Source: Fodinibius sediminis
Lineage (GTDB): Bacteria; Bacteroidota; Rhodothermia; Balneolales; Balneolaceae
NCBI RefSeq assembly: GCF_900182555.1
Contig: NZ_FXTH01000004.1
Coordinates: forward strand, 186,001-250,000
Length of the DNA stretch: 64,000 bases
Direction of reading: 5' to 3'
Part shown: positions 8,164 through 16,971 of the stretch, one piece after another
Layout of the letters: every line of letters starts with the position of its first letter
Numbering within the stretch: the stretch's first letter is position 1
Position numbers and translations under genes: made by a program
The notes under the pieces: model-generated
Seen by the model: the letters and a program-made list of their open reading frames with translations, nothing else
Databases searched by the model: none
Told to the model about the DNA's origin: nothing

Positions 8164-9867
8164 TCAATCTTCGCGGACGAGGCCCGCCACACGGGCCCCG
8201 CTGTCATCCAGGATTACATAAACGGCAATTTCCTTGTCCGGATATCTGCTCCGGTCTCTGCGGGTATAAACCTGCAGCTTAAAAACAGCCGGGAAATTCT
8301 TTTGTGTTATCTTCCACCTATCTGGGTCCAGCGTTATCATCGGCCGCCGTGTGCTCCCTCTGATCGATTTTTCCGTCCCCTCCGCGCTGACACTAAAGGC
8401 ATAGTCGGTCTGATCTGCTTCATACAGCTCCCCCTCGATACCCAAGTCTGTGAAAGAGATGAAGATCTTCCCTCCTTTTAACACGGCCTCGAACTTGTCC
8501 AGGGGATTTAGACGGGCATACCAGTAGCAACCGATTTTGTCCCTCCGCTCTATTAATGTCTGAATCAGATACGCTTCAGCAGCAGGATCGGGAAGGGCTC
8601 CGGTCTCAACAATGGCCCGGATCTCTTCATCAGAAAAAGCCATGACCATTTTTGCCCCCCATAATCCATCGCGGGGAGTAACCTTCTCAAATGCCGGATT
8701 TGGGTAATTGGGGACCCACCGTCCGGGATTGAACAGCGTTGATTCGAAATAACCAACCGAAGGATAAAAGGGTCGGTCGCGGGCTTCCGGTTTGGCCCAG
8801 GGCTTCACATACAGGCCAAGGCTGGTATACAGCAGACCCATATAGCGGGGATCATACCGATATTCCTGCCCTCGTTTTGTGTGCCTCAACGTTGTACCCA
8901 CGGTCCCGAGGGTGGAACCCATATCGAGCAAATAATGGCGGATGTACTGCCTGCTGCCCTCATCCACATAGACCGCCATCGTATTGGCCCATCGGCGATC
9001 GGTATCATTAAGCCATGAGGCCAGCACCCGGAGGCCTCGCACTTCCCTGCGGTCTTCATGCGGAATCCTGTCATTGGGATCATCCCTGCGCCTGCCCCTG
9101 AAATTCCAAGGCCCCAGCGGGCGGCCCTCCACATATTTGCTGGCCAGGACCCTCACTTTTCCATCACTCCTGCTGTATCCTTTTTTTAATATCTCCCGCA
9201 GGTCCGCCTCGGTCATCAGCTGTTCCTCTCCCTCCTTGACTACCGTGGCATCTTCTGCTATCATCAGCTGCTCAGGATCCAAATAGGTAATGCTGTTTTG
9301 CGGCACAAAATATCCGGAAGCGTAATATATATTGGTAGCAATCACTTCTGAGGAGGACATCAACCCGGGGTATCCGTTCCGGTCCAGTTTGATGATGTAT
9401 GTATTATCGCGGGCATCACGGATTGTAAAGCCGGGGGTTACCCCTTCCGATTTTCCCCGGATCACCGTAATGGCCCGGCTGGTATCTGGTTTATCCCCTT
9501 TTACCGGTCCCTGCTTCAAGGCTTCGATGCTCATCGGCTGGAAATAATGACGGCGCGTATACCAGCTGGAATTGGGAACTTCATCCAGCACGTTGACATT
9601 TTCTGCTTCATCCCTCCCATTCGTGCCCATCAGCTGCCCCAGGTATTGAAATGAAGACCCCAGATCCAGGGGTTTTTCCAGTTGATAAAAGGTACTCAGA
9701 TAGAAGGTCTCCCAGCGGAAATGCTCTTCCGTTTCAGCGGGGAGCGGAATATCCCTGTTATCCGGATCAAATGTTTTAACGGCTTCCAGGGTATACGGCT
9801 TAGACGTGCTGCATGCACCCAGTAGCGATACTCCTGCAATAAACAGTACAATTTTTACGGTCTCCAT
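8164..9867 (-). CDS. Uncharacterised outer-membrane-type lipoprotein with HipA/protein-kinase-like residues
   Basis: The protein has 567 residues and a clear lipobox (LLGAC, Cys19). I do not recognise a named family, but similar 'hypothetical' lipoproteins occur beside Omp85 genes in other phyla. Residues follow a kinase-like order: GFTIRDARDNTYIIK (Lys160), SSSEVIATNIYYASGY (Glu174), WLNDTDRRWAN (Asp290, Asn295) and HYLLDMGSTLG (Asp315-Met-Gly). This mimics the beta3 Lys, helix-C Glu, D-x4-N catalytic loop and DFG of HipA-like kinases. The C-terminal 200 residues look like a separate beta-rich domain. It follows an Omp85-like barrel gene by 30 bases and is probably co-transcribed. Kinase relatedness is inference. 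Confidence 0.7.
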   Translation of the reverse strand: METVKIVLFIAGVSLLGACSTSKPYTLEAVKTFDPDNRDIPLPAETEEHFRWETFYLSTFYQLEKPLDLGSSFQYLGQLMGTNGRDEAENVNVLDEVPNSSWYTRRHYFQPMSIEALKQGPVKGDKPDTSRAITVIRGKSEGVTPGFTIRDARDNTYIIKLDRNGYPGLMSSSEVIATNIYYASGYFVPQNSITYLDPEQLMIAEDATVVKEGEEQLMTEADLREILKKGYSRSDGKVRVLASKYVEGRPLGPWNFRGRRRDDPNDRIPHEDRREVRGLRVLASWLNDTDRRWANTMAVYVDEGSRQYIRHYLLDMGSTLGTVGTTLRHTKRGQEYRYDPRYMGLLYTSLGLYVKPWAKPEARDRPFYPSVGYFESTLFNPGRWVPNYPNPAFEKVTPRDGLWGAKMVMAFSDEEIRAIVETGALPDPAAEAYLIQTLIERRDKIGCYWYARLNPLDKFEAVLKGGKIFISFTDLGIEGELYEADQTDYAFSVSAEGTEKSIRGSTRRPMITLDPDRWKITQKNFPAVFKLQVYTRRDRSRYPDKEIAVYVILDDSGARVAGLVRED

Positions 9868-9897
9868 ACTTTTACCCTGAGAAAGCTTTTTATCATC

Positions 9898-11337
9898 TCA
9901 AAAGTTCATACTGAATTCCATCAGGCTCCGTGTTCCTTCGCGGCTGAATGCTATTTCAACCCGGAAAAGAAAATCAGAAGCCGTCATAAATCGCAGGCCG
10001 GTTCCATAAGCACCGTGGAACTGATCCAGATCAATCTGCCTGTAGTTGTGAAATACCTGTCCCTGGTCGGTAAATAAGACCGCATCCCAGGTATCCCAGA
10101 TGGGATACCGGTACTCAAGCGTCAAAAGCAGTGAGCCAAGATCCCGAAACCGGTCCTGCCGATACCCGCGAAGATTCGCCGCATCCCCCAGGATGCTCTT
10201 TTCATAAAAAGGCACAGAACTGTTGCCAAGCGGGTATCTTTTCTGGAGACGTGCACGAAGTGCCAGCCGACGGTCCAGGGGCAGGCCCGGAAGAGGAAAG
10301 AACTGCTGCCAATCTCCGTAGTAGTTCAGATACTCATAATCACGGCCTGTCGTACTGCGGTTGTAACGAACCCCCAGATCAAAGAGCGACCCGGAATAGA
10401 CCCGTATTTTTGTCTGTTTAAAATCGTAGGAAGTGGTGATGGTGCTGAGCAGGTTATCATTTGTATTCCGGGAAAGCGCCCTCCTGTTGTCTGCGATCAT
10501 ACCGAGTCCTGTATGAAGCAGCGTAGCTTTCCCCAGCCCAAAGCCTTCCGATTGCAGAGCACTGGGAAGCGGGGCTTCCCCCTCCGCCGCTTCCATGGAA
10601 ATATCACGGATCACTGCGTGGGTCAGCCCCAGCGTAAGCTCGGCAAGGATACCGGGTGTCACCAGATAGCCCGCTTCTGTTTGCAGGCTGTAATGTTCTA
10701 TCCGATAAGAGGCTTCAAGATCATCTGAACTGCTGTTGCCTCCCAAAAAAATATTCTGATCATCATTTAGCCGCATATTCCCGTTGAAAGTAAGCTGATA
10801 CCGCTGCAGCTGTTCCGGGGGAATTTTATAATTTACCCCGAGCTTGAAATTTTCAGCATTCGTATAAAAAGTATTCACATCAAGAGAATGCCCGGTACCG
10901 GCCACGTCCCGGTTAAAGTAGGTAATACCAGCAGCAAAGGCAGTCCGCCCCCCCACCGAAAAGTTTGGATAAAAACCCGCCGTTCTCTCTTCATTCAAAA
11001 AAAGATCGGACAGCCTGTCGTACACCTGGTATTCCTGGCTCCAGATGACGCCCCATTTGAGGGGCATAATCGCCAAGTGCAGGATGGATGCCGGAATTCT
11101 AAGTATTTCCCTGCCCAACCCCGTCTCAGCACGGTAGGGTATGGAATCGGGATGAACGGCAGCCGGCAGCGTATCAGGAAGAACGATTATGGAAGGGCCG
11201 GGGGGCGAGCCCCCCCTCTTCACGGAGAACGATTCAGACATGGTATCTCCGGCCATCCCCGACGAAGGTCCGATGAACCAGACAAACAACACCGCCATTC
11301 CAAAGATGTAAAACGCTTTAGTCATTGATTGATCCAC
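9898..11337 (-). CDS. Omp85/BamA-like outer-membrane barrel without POTRA domains
   Basis: The protein has up to 479 residues. Starts at 11337 or 11325 are both possible; MTKAFYIFGMAVLFVWFIG then forms the signal peptide. Residues about 130-479 are a Bac_surface_Ag-type barrel with the loop-6 motif LRGYRQDRFRD and a terminal beta-signal ending in Phe (FSMNF). The region between signal and barrel is too short and unlike POTRA repeats, so it is not BamA itself. It is the upstream partner of the kinase-like lipoprotein. It may insert or export a surface molecule; the substrate is unknown. Confidence 0.78.
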   Translation of the reverse strand: MDQSMTKAFYIFGMAVLFVWFIGPSSGMAGDTMSESFSVKRGGSPPGPSIIVLPDTLPAAVHPDSIPYRAETGLGREILRIPASILHLAIMPLKWGVIWSQEYQVYDRLSDLFLNEERTAGFYPNFSVGGRTAFAAGITYFNRDVAGTGHSLDVNTFYTNAENFKLGVNYKIPPEQLQRYQLTFNGNMRLNDDQNIFLGGNSSSDDLEASYRIEHYSLQTEAGYLVTPGILAELTLGLTHAVIRDISMEAAEGEAPLPSALQSEGFGLGKATLLHTGLGMIADNRRALSRNTNDNLLSTITTSYDFKQTKIRVYSGSLFDLGVRYNRSTTGRDYEYLNYYGDWQQFFPLPGLPLDRRLALRARLQKRYPLGNSSVPFYEKSILGDAANLRGYRQDRFRDLGSLLLTLEYRYPIWDTWDAVLFTDQGQVFHNYRQIDLDQFHGAYGTGLRFMTASDFLFRVEIAFSREGTRSLMEFSMNF

Positions 11338-11452
11338 AGGATGAATGATCAGGGGTAATCAGTTAAAACAGGCCTGCTTACGCTCAGCTTAAACAAACAA
11401 GCTTATCCACTGATTAGTTTAGATTGATTGACGGTTTTATGCAACTCACTTC

Positions 11453-14128
11453 TCATACAATCTCCCGGCCGGCAGCAATACTCAGATGGTGCAGCACCGG
11501 GTGCCGCAGGTGAGACAGGTAGGTCAGGGCTTCTCCGGCTGATTGCATCTCCTGCCCGAACTCACCATAATCATCCTGCCTGGATAGCAGTGATTCAAAC
11601 AGAGGCATCAGGTATTTTTTTATTTCCCACTCGATCAGATTATCCAGGAATTCTATGCTTTCGGATACCAGTACTCTATTTTCACTTCGAATTCCCTTGT
11701 ACACATTGTAGATATCGTGGGCGTCATAAATCAGGCCCAGCAGACGGAATATATTTTCAAAACTCCTGGCCGCCTCTTCCTGAATACTCTGCAGCAGCTC
11801 ATCAAGGTGATCTGACCGTTGCAGCAGCGAATAGGACTGTCTGAGCAAAGCGTACCGCCGGGCTTCTTCGTAGACAAACCGCTTTAGCTGCTCTTCATCA
11901 AAAATGGGCGATTCGAGTCGCTGCCGCATCCGGCTCAATGCTTTGACCACCTGGTGCCTCACCGGGATATCACAATGATCGAGCCCCATCTGCAGGACAT
12001 CCAGAGCTACCTGGCTGTCATTAAGATATAAAATACGGGGAATAAGCAACCGCTTGGAAAGTGCAACCTCGTCGTCTGTCAGATAATCAAACAGGGTACC
12101 CAGGATTCGATCCCCGTACATCGCAAGTCCCTTCTGTGCCGTTCGCCTGTATTTCTCGGAATTCAGATAATCCAGCAGCAGGTGGATGAACTTCCGGTCG
12201 CCAACCCGGCCGGCCGCAATGATAGCCCTTTGAACCACCTCGGGCGAAGAATCCTGAAGCAGCCCCATGAGAATATGCGACCGATCCCGGGCATAAACCA
12301 CTCCCAGTACACGGGCCACCTCCATTTTCAGATCTTTCTGATGCTCTCCCCGGTAGTTCGCTGCCTGTTCCAGATAATCGGTTGTGATGAGCGCTCGCTC
12401 TTCTCGTCCCCCGTCCTTGGCAATCAGCCCCAATGTGGCGATGCGAATTTTGATGTCCTGGTGATGCAATCCTTCTTTGAGAATCTCGAGCCAGTCCACT
12501 TCATACCTTTGGGCGTCATAAAAATGATAAATATACCGGGCCGCCTCCAGACGCACCGCTACACTGGAATCCTCGATCATCCGGGCAATCTCTTCTATAT
12601 AACCATCAATTTCACACTTGCGGAACAGCTGCAGGCAGGATGTCCTAATCCCCGGATCCGGATGTCCCAGTAGCCGCTCCAATACCTGCAGGGGCATCTC
12701 CTCAGCATCGCACCTTTTCCTTAGGCTTTCAAGTGCCCGCAAGACCGTAGCTTCATCATGACTCTGCAAATTCTGTACAAGCTGATCCATCGACGCCATG
12801 CTTCCTCCCTGCTGGAGGGCTGCCTGTTTATTGTTTACCTGCTTTTCTACAGATTCGCGAAACTCATTGACATACGATCGCTGAACCCAGTACGCCAGTA
12901 TGATCCAACAGGCAAGCAATCCAATCACCACCAGGCTGATCTGCTGCACGGAAAGCGTCAACTGGAATGTCAACAGCAGCAGTAACAGTCCAGCGAAGCC
13001 CTGAGCACCGTTATCTACAAACAGATCAATAAATACCTTGGTCCGTTTCTTCAGGTTCATCTTCACCGGTATAAACAGCAGTTCCCGCCCTGTTCGGTCC
13101 AGGGAGTGTTTCAAGCTCTGGTCTGTCCCGCGTAACAGCACTGCAGCAACCAATCCGGTCCAGATAAAGAGTCCTACAGAACCCAGAAGCAGGATGCAGG
13201 GCAGAAGGGTAACGGCTCCGCCTACACCACGCCGCTCGATAAATTTTGTGGACAAAAATAGCTGTAATACCAGGGCAATGATACTGACACGCCCGTAAAA
13301 GCGACCCATAAAGGCCGTAAGCCGCTCGTCGGTTAGATAGACAGCCGAAGCTACGGTCTTGAACTGATAGTCGATAATTGTCGTCGAAATAACGGAAATG
13401 GCAATAATACCGATGATCAGCATCAGGTGACGAGAGTTCATGATATCATTAAAAAATCGCCGTCCCATTTCAGGTTGTTCGCGGACCGGGTATGATTCTA
13501 TAGAAGATTCCGCCGGAGCAAATGTCCCGTCGGCTTCCTTCCGTATCGCCCACACCAGCAAGAGAGTTCCAAATAATATCACAGCACCTACCAGCAACAA
13601 CTGCTGGGGGGCAACCCCCGCCTGGTCAACCAGAAAACCCGTGATTTCTCCTCCGGCCATCGCTCCTGCTATAGCGGAAAGACTCAGTAGTCCAAATATC
13701 CGTTTGGCCTGCATGGGATCAAACAATGCATTGGCCAGGAGCCAAAACTGCGAAGTAATCAGAATGGAATAAATACTTACCCAGATATAGAAACCAAAAT
13801 AGAGAATCTGGGAATCTGTCCGGATCAGCCACCAGATGACCACCAGATTAACGGCCAGGAAGAGGGTAATACCGTTGATTACCCATCCCATACTCACCCT
13901 AGCGGAAAAACGTGAATAGCCGATTGAGATCGGGACAACAGCCAAAGCGGTCAAAATAAAAACAAACGGGAGCTGCCGGGGGCCCAGCTCAACCAGAAAA
14001 AGGCTGTCGCGTACCGGCTTCAGCAGATAGAGGGTTACCAGCAGGATAAAATTGTACAGGACCATAAGCCCGACAATCCTGCCTTCTCCTGATTTAAGGT
14101 CTACTATTGAGAGTAGGTATTCTTTCAT
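11453..14128 (-). CDS. ATP/ADP-carrier-like (NTT/MFS) membrane protein fused to a HEAT-repeat region
   Basis: The protein has 891 residues. The first roughly 430 hold about twelve hydrophobic helices with NTT/Tlc-like sequence near the start (LVTLYLLKPVRDSLFLVELG), similar to nucleotide transporters. Residues about 450-800 form repeated helix pairs (LVQNLQSHDEATVLRALESL, DSSPEVVQRAIIAAGRVGD, YLNSEKYRRTAQKGLAMYGD) typical of HEAT/armadillo repeats, presumably cytoplasmic. Obligate parasites use NTT proteins to import ATP. In free-living bacteria, proteins of this architecture have no established substrate. It is a single gene, divergent from tetR. Transport of nucleotides is not shown here. 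Confidence 0.72.
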   Translation of the reverse strand: MKEYLLSIVDLKSGEGRIVGLMVLYNFILLVTLYLLKPVRDSLFLVELGPRQLPFVFILTALAVVPISIGYSRFSARVSMGWVINGITLFLAVNLVVIWWLIRTDSQILYFGFYIWVSIYSILITSQFWLLANALFDPMQAKRIFGLLSLSAIAGAMAGGEITGFLVDQAGVAPQQLLLVGAVILFGTLLLVWAIRKEADGTFAPAESSIESYPVREQPEMGRRFFNDIMNSRHLMLIIGIIAISVISTTIIDYQFKTVASAVYLTDERLTAFMGRFYGRVSIIALVLQLFLSTKFIERRGVGGAVTLLPCILLLGSVGLFIWTGLVAAVLLRGTDQSLKHSLDRTGRELLFIPVKMNLKKRTKVFIDLFVDNGAQGFAGLLLLLLTFQLTLSVQQISLVVIGLLACWIILAYWVQRSYVNEFRESVEKQVNNKQAALQQGGSMASMDQLVQNLQSHDEATVLRALESLRKRCDAEEMPLQVLERLLGHPDPGIRTSCLQLFRKCEIDGYIEEIARMIEDSSVAVRLEAARYIYHFYDAQRYEVDWLEILKEGLHHQDIKIRIATLGLIAKDGGREERALITTDYLEQAANYRGEHQKDLKMEVARVLGVVYARDRSHILMGLLQDSSPEVVQRAIIAAGRVGDRKFIHLLLDYLNSEKYRRTAQKGLAMYGDRILGTLFDYLTDDEVALSKRLLIPRILYLNDSQVALDVLQMGLDHCDIPVRHQVVKALSRMRQRLESPIFDEEQLKRFVYEEARRYALLRQSYSLLQRSDHLDELLQSIQEEAARSFENIFRLLGLIYDAHDIYNVYKGIRSENRVLVSESIEFLDNLIEWEIKKYLMPLFESLLSRQDDYGEFGQEMQSAGEALTYLSHLRHPVLHHLSIAAGREIV

Positions 14129-14295
14129 GCATACATATTTTATGACCTTAAGAAAGGTAAAAAGGAATACGGCCTATTACCAGCTCCCTCCCCAACTATT
14201 ATCCTGATAGATAGCTGATTAAATCACTATTCCGAGGACCGGTTGCCGGGTATCGCCCGCCATTTTTGCCTTGTGCATTAGTGATTAAGTTGTTA

Positions 14296-14325
14296 TTATT
14301 TTGACTGAACGATCAGTCAAAATAA
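14296..14325. promoter_or_regulatory. TetR-type operator overlapping the tetR promoter
   Basis: A 12-bp perfect inverted repeat, TTATTTTGACTG and CAGTCAAAATAA, is separated by AACGAT and ends three bases before the regulator's ATG. The core TGACTGAACGATCAGTCA is very like operators of the AcrR/QacR-type TetR family. This position predicts autorepression of the whole downstream export operon. Confidence 0.88.
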
Positions 14326-14328
14326 AAT

Positions 14329-14907
14329 ATGAGCCCCAGAACCCCCGAACAGAACAAAAAAATACGTGAGCAGACACAACAGAAGATTGTCGATGCCGGC
14401 TTCACCCTGTTTGCCAGGGAAGGCTACGCCTCAACCAGTATCGCTGCTATCGCCCGGAAAGCGGGGGTCTCCAAGGGGTTGATTTACCATTATTTTGACA
14501 GCAAGGAAGCCATACTGAGTACGATCTTTGACCAAATGATAGACCTCGGGGATGAGATTCTTGATTTTCCCGACGATTTTACCCCTGCTGATAAAATGCG
14601 CCAGACCCTGCAGGAAACCTTCCAATTTATAGAACAGCAAACAGGGAAAGGACGCCTGATGATCACCCTTGCCCTGCAGCCGGAGACCTACAGCAATCTG
14701 CAGTCTAAAATTGAGCGAGTCAATGAAACCCAGACGGTCAAATACATCGAAATGCTCAGAGAACTGGGCCATCAGCAGCCAGAGCTGGAGGCCTATCGTC
14801 TGGGAGCCCTGATGGACGGCATTCTCATGGGGTACGCAACGATGGGCGAAGCCTATCCCCTGGAAAAAATGAAAAAGAAAATAATGGAAGACTATGTCCC
14901 CTCTTAA
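14329..14907 (+). CDS. TetR/AcrR-family transcriptional repressor
   Basis: The protein has 192 residues. The N-terminal helix-turn-helix is typical: QKIVDAGFTLFAREGYASTSIAAIARKAGVSKGLIYHYFDSKEAILSTIFD (residues about 17-67). The C-terminal part is a divergent ligand-binding domain. It starts three bases after a perfect inverted-repeat operator and overlaps the next gene by 14 bases. It is therefore the first gene of, and likely local repressor for, the Lol-like export operon. The inducer is unknown. Confidence 0.93.
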   Translation: MSPRTPEQNKKIREQTQQKIVDAGFTLFAREGYASTSIAAIARKAGVSKGLIYHYFDSKEAILSTIFDQMIDLGDEILDFPDDFTPADKMRQTLQETFQFIEQQTGKGRLMITLALQPETYSNLQSKIERVNETQTVKYIEMLRELGHQQPELEAYRLGALMDGILMGYATMGEAYPLEKMKKKIMEDYVPS

Positions 14908-15649
14908 ACACATAACGTTCACCATTATCGTACTGGGTCTGGGCGCCCTGCCTGTACAGAGCCAGGATGCCACTGCCATCGTTCAAAAAGCCTATGACAA
15001 TATGCAGGGCGAAAGCTCAAGAGCCAACATGACCATGACCATTGTACGTCCCAGCTGGAAGCGCAGTATTGCGATGAAAGCCTGGAGTATGGGAGAGGAT
15101 TACAGCCTCATCCTGGTCACCGCACCGGCCAGGGATAAAGGATCGGCCTACCTCAAACGCGGAAATGAAATATGGAATTGGCTTCCCAACATCAACCGCA
15201 CAATCAAACTCCCCCCCTCCATGATGAGCCAGTCATGGATGGGATCCGATTTTTCCAATAACGACCTGGTACGGGAGGCTTCTATTGTCGTCGACTATAA
15301 CCATACCCTCTTGGGCGATACCACCATCAGCGGTTACGACACTCATAAGATTCAGCTCGAACCCAGGGCGACAGCTCCAGTGGTTTGGGAAAAAGTTATA
15401 CTCTTTGTTACCAAGGATGAATTTCTGCAGCTCAGAGCTGAATTCTACGATGAGAACGGAAAACTGGTCAGGCTGATGGAAGGATCAGAGATCAGGGAAA
15501 TGGGAGGACGCATGCTCCCTTCTCGCATGGAAATGACACCAGTGGAGGAGAAAGACAAAAAGACGATTATCGTTTACAATAGTATTGAATTCAATATCAA
15601 TATCTCCGAGCGCTTTTTTAGCATACAGAATATGAAACGCCTGCAATAA
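14894..15649 (+). CDS. LolA-like outer-membrane lipoprotein-sorting protein
   Basis: The protein has 251 residues with a cleavable signal peptide (ITFTIIVLGLGALPVQSQ). The mature part, with SRANMTMTIVRPSWKRSIAMKAWSMGEDYSLILVTAPARDKGSAYLKRGNEIWNWLPNINRTIKLP, matches the LolA-like family usually annotated 'outer membrane lipoprotein-sorting protein'. It is an open beta half-barrel expected to carry lipid or lipoprotein through the periplasm. It overlaps tetR and precedes two FtsX-type permeases, suggesting a dedicated carrier rather than housekeeping LolA. Cargo is unknown. Confidence 0.83.
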   Translation: MSPLKHITFTIIVLGLGALPVQSQDATAIVQKAYDNMQGESSRANMTMTIVRPSWKRSIAMKAWSMGEDYSLILVTAPARDKGSAYLKRGNEIWNWLPNINRTIKLPPSMMSQSWMGSDFSNNDLVREASIVVDYNHTLLGDTTISGYDTHKIQLEPRATAPVVWEKVILFVTKDEFLQLRAEFYDENGKLVRLMEGSEIREMGGRMLPSRMEMTPVEEKDKKTIIVYNSIEFNINISERFFSIQNMKRLQ

Positions 15650-15745
15650 TCATGCAGCAATAGAATACCCGACGGATCCATGACTGGGAATAGGGCCGGT
15701 GGCCCTGCTCCTGCTGATAACCGATAACTTACTGTCCAAAATGAT

Positions 15746-16969
15746 ATGCTGTCTTTGAAACTGGCATGGAGAAATATATGGCGCAGCAAGCGCCGTACGC
15801 TTATTACCATCGCCTCCATAACCATTGCCGTCTTGCTGTCGGCGGTTATGCGGTCGATGCAGGAGGGGCAATACAAGGATATGATTGACACCACAGTAGG
15901 TACCTTCAGCGGCTATATACAGGTCCACGCCAGCGGCTACTGGGAAGAGCAGACTCTGGAGAACAGTTTTATACGCACAGATTCACTGCTGACCCAGCTC
16001 AACGCTCCTGAGGGGGTCAGCGCCGTGGTGCCCCGCATCGAATCCTTTGCCCTGGGAGCGGGCAGTCGGCAAAGCCGGCCAGTTATGGTGCTGGGTATCG
16101 ATGTAGATGCCGAGAGACAACTGATGAATCCCGAAAAGAGACTCGAATCCGGTCACTACTTTAAACGCAATGATGAACGGGCAGCCATTGTGGGCCGCGA
16201 AGTGCTGGATCGGCTTCAGCTTCAGCGGGGTGACAGCCTGGTCCTGTTGGGACAGGGCTTCCGGGGCATGTCGGCAACAGGCCTGTACCCTGTAAAAGGC
16301 ACTTTCTCATTACCGAACCCGGAAATGAATAAAAGCCTTGTCCTGCTGCCTCTGTCTACCGCCCAGGATTTTCTTGCAGCGGGAGACCGACTCACCTCCG
16401 CCGCTCTCGTAGTAAGCGATCCGGATCGGACAGCCGATATTGTTCAGGAGCTTAGGGAACGCCTGCCGGGCGAGGCTTATGAAGTACTGCCATGGCAGGA
16501 ACTGATGCCTGGACTGGTCCAGGGCATAGAGGTGGACCGGGTAAGTGGTTACATCATCCTCGGCGTCCTATACATGGTTGTCGGTTTTGGCATACTTGGC
16601 ACTCTTTTAATGATGATCTCAGAACGGACCTATGAGCTTGGCATCATGCTTTCGGTGGGAACGCCCCGCCGCAGGCTGGCTTCCATCCTCTCGATAGAAA
16701 TCCTGATTGTGACCATGATCGGAAGCATAACGGGCATCCTGATGAGCCTGCCGATCTCCTGGTATTTTAATGCCTACCCCATTGAATTGACCGGTGATAT
16801 GGCAGCAACCATGGAAAACTATGGATTACAGCCCATGATCCAGTTTTCGGTTGACGCCTCCATTTTCTTATCGCAGGCATTGATCATCTTTGTCATCACG
16901 CTCCTCTTCAGTTTCATTCCCATTATCCGTGCCAGCAGGCTCAATCCAGTCAAAGCCATGAGGTCTTGA
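15746..16969 (+). CDS. ABC transporter permease, FtsX/LolC/MacB type (first)
   Basis: The protein has 407 residues. The N-terminal motif LAWRNIWRSKRRTLITIASITIAVLLSAVM is the MacB/LolCE start, followed by a large periplasmic domain (about 45-270) and three C-terminal helices (about 275-400) ending ASRLNPVKAMRS. Its stop is two bases from the ATG of a second permease of the same type, so a LolC/LolE-like heterodimer is likely. It probably pulls a lipid-anchored or hydrophobic substrate from the inner membrane. Confidence 0.92.
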   Translation: MLSLKLAWRNIWRSKRRTLITIASITIAVLLSAVMRSMQEGQYKDMIDTTVGTFSGYIQVHASGYWEEQTLENSFIRTDSLLTQLNAPEGVSAVVPRIESFALGAGSRQSRPVMVLGIDVDAERQLMNPEKRLESGHYFKRNDERAAIVGREVLDRLQLQRGDSLVLLGQGFRGMSATGLYPVKGTFSLPNPEMNKSLVLLPLSTAQDFLAAGDRLTSAALVVSDPDRTADIVQELRERLPGEAYEVLPWQELMPGLVQGIEVDRVSGYIILGVLYMVVGFGILGTLLMMISERTYELGIMLSVGTPRRRLASILSIEILIVTMIGSITGILMSLPISWYFNAYPIELTGDMAATMENYGLQPMIQFSVDASIFLSQALIIFVITLLFSFIPIIRASRLNPVKAMRS

Positions 16970-16971
16970 TT

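Noticed and set aside
9898-11337. BamA or TamA housekeeping insertase
   Set aside because: No POTRA domains are visible, and the partner gene is an uncharacterised lipoprotein, so only the barrel family can be claimed.
11356-11415. Inverted repeat TAATCAGT/ACTGATTA between the Omp85-like and NTT-like genes
   Set aside because: Eight-base arms 44 bases apart in AT-rich sequence are expected by chance; no T-run follows.
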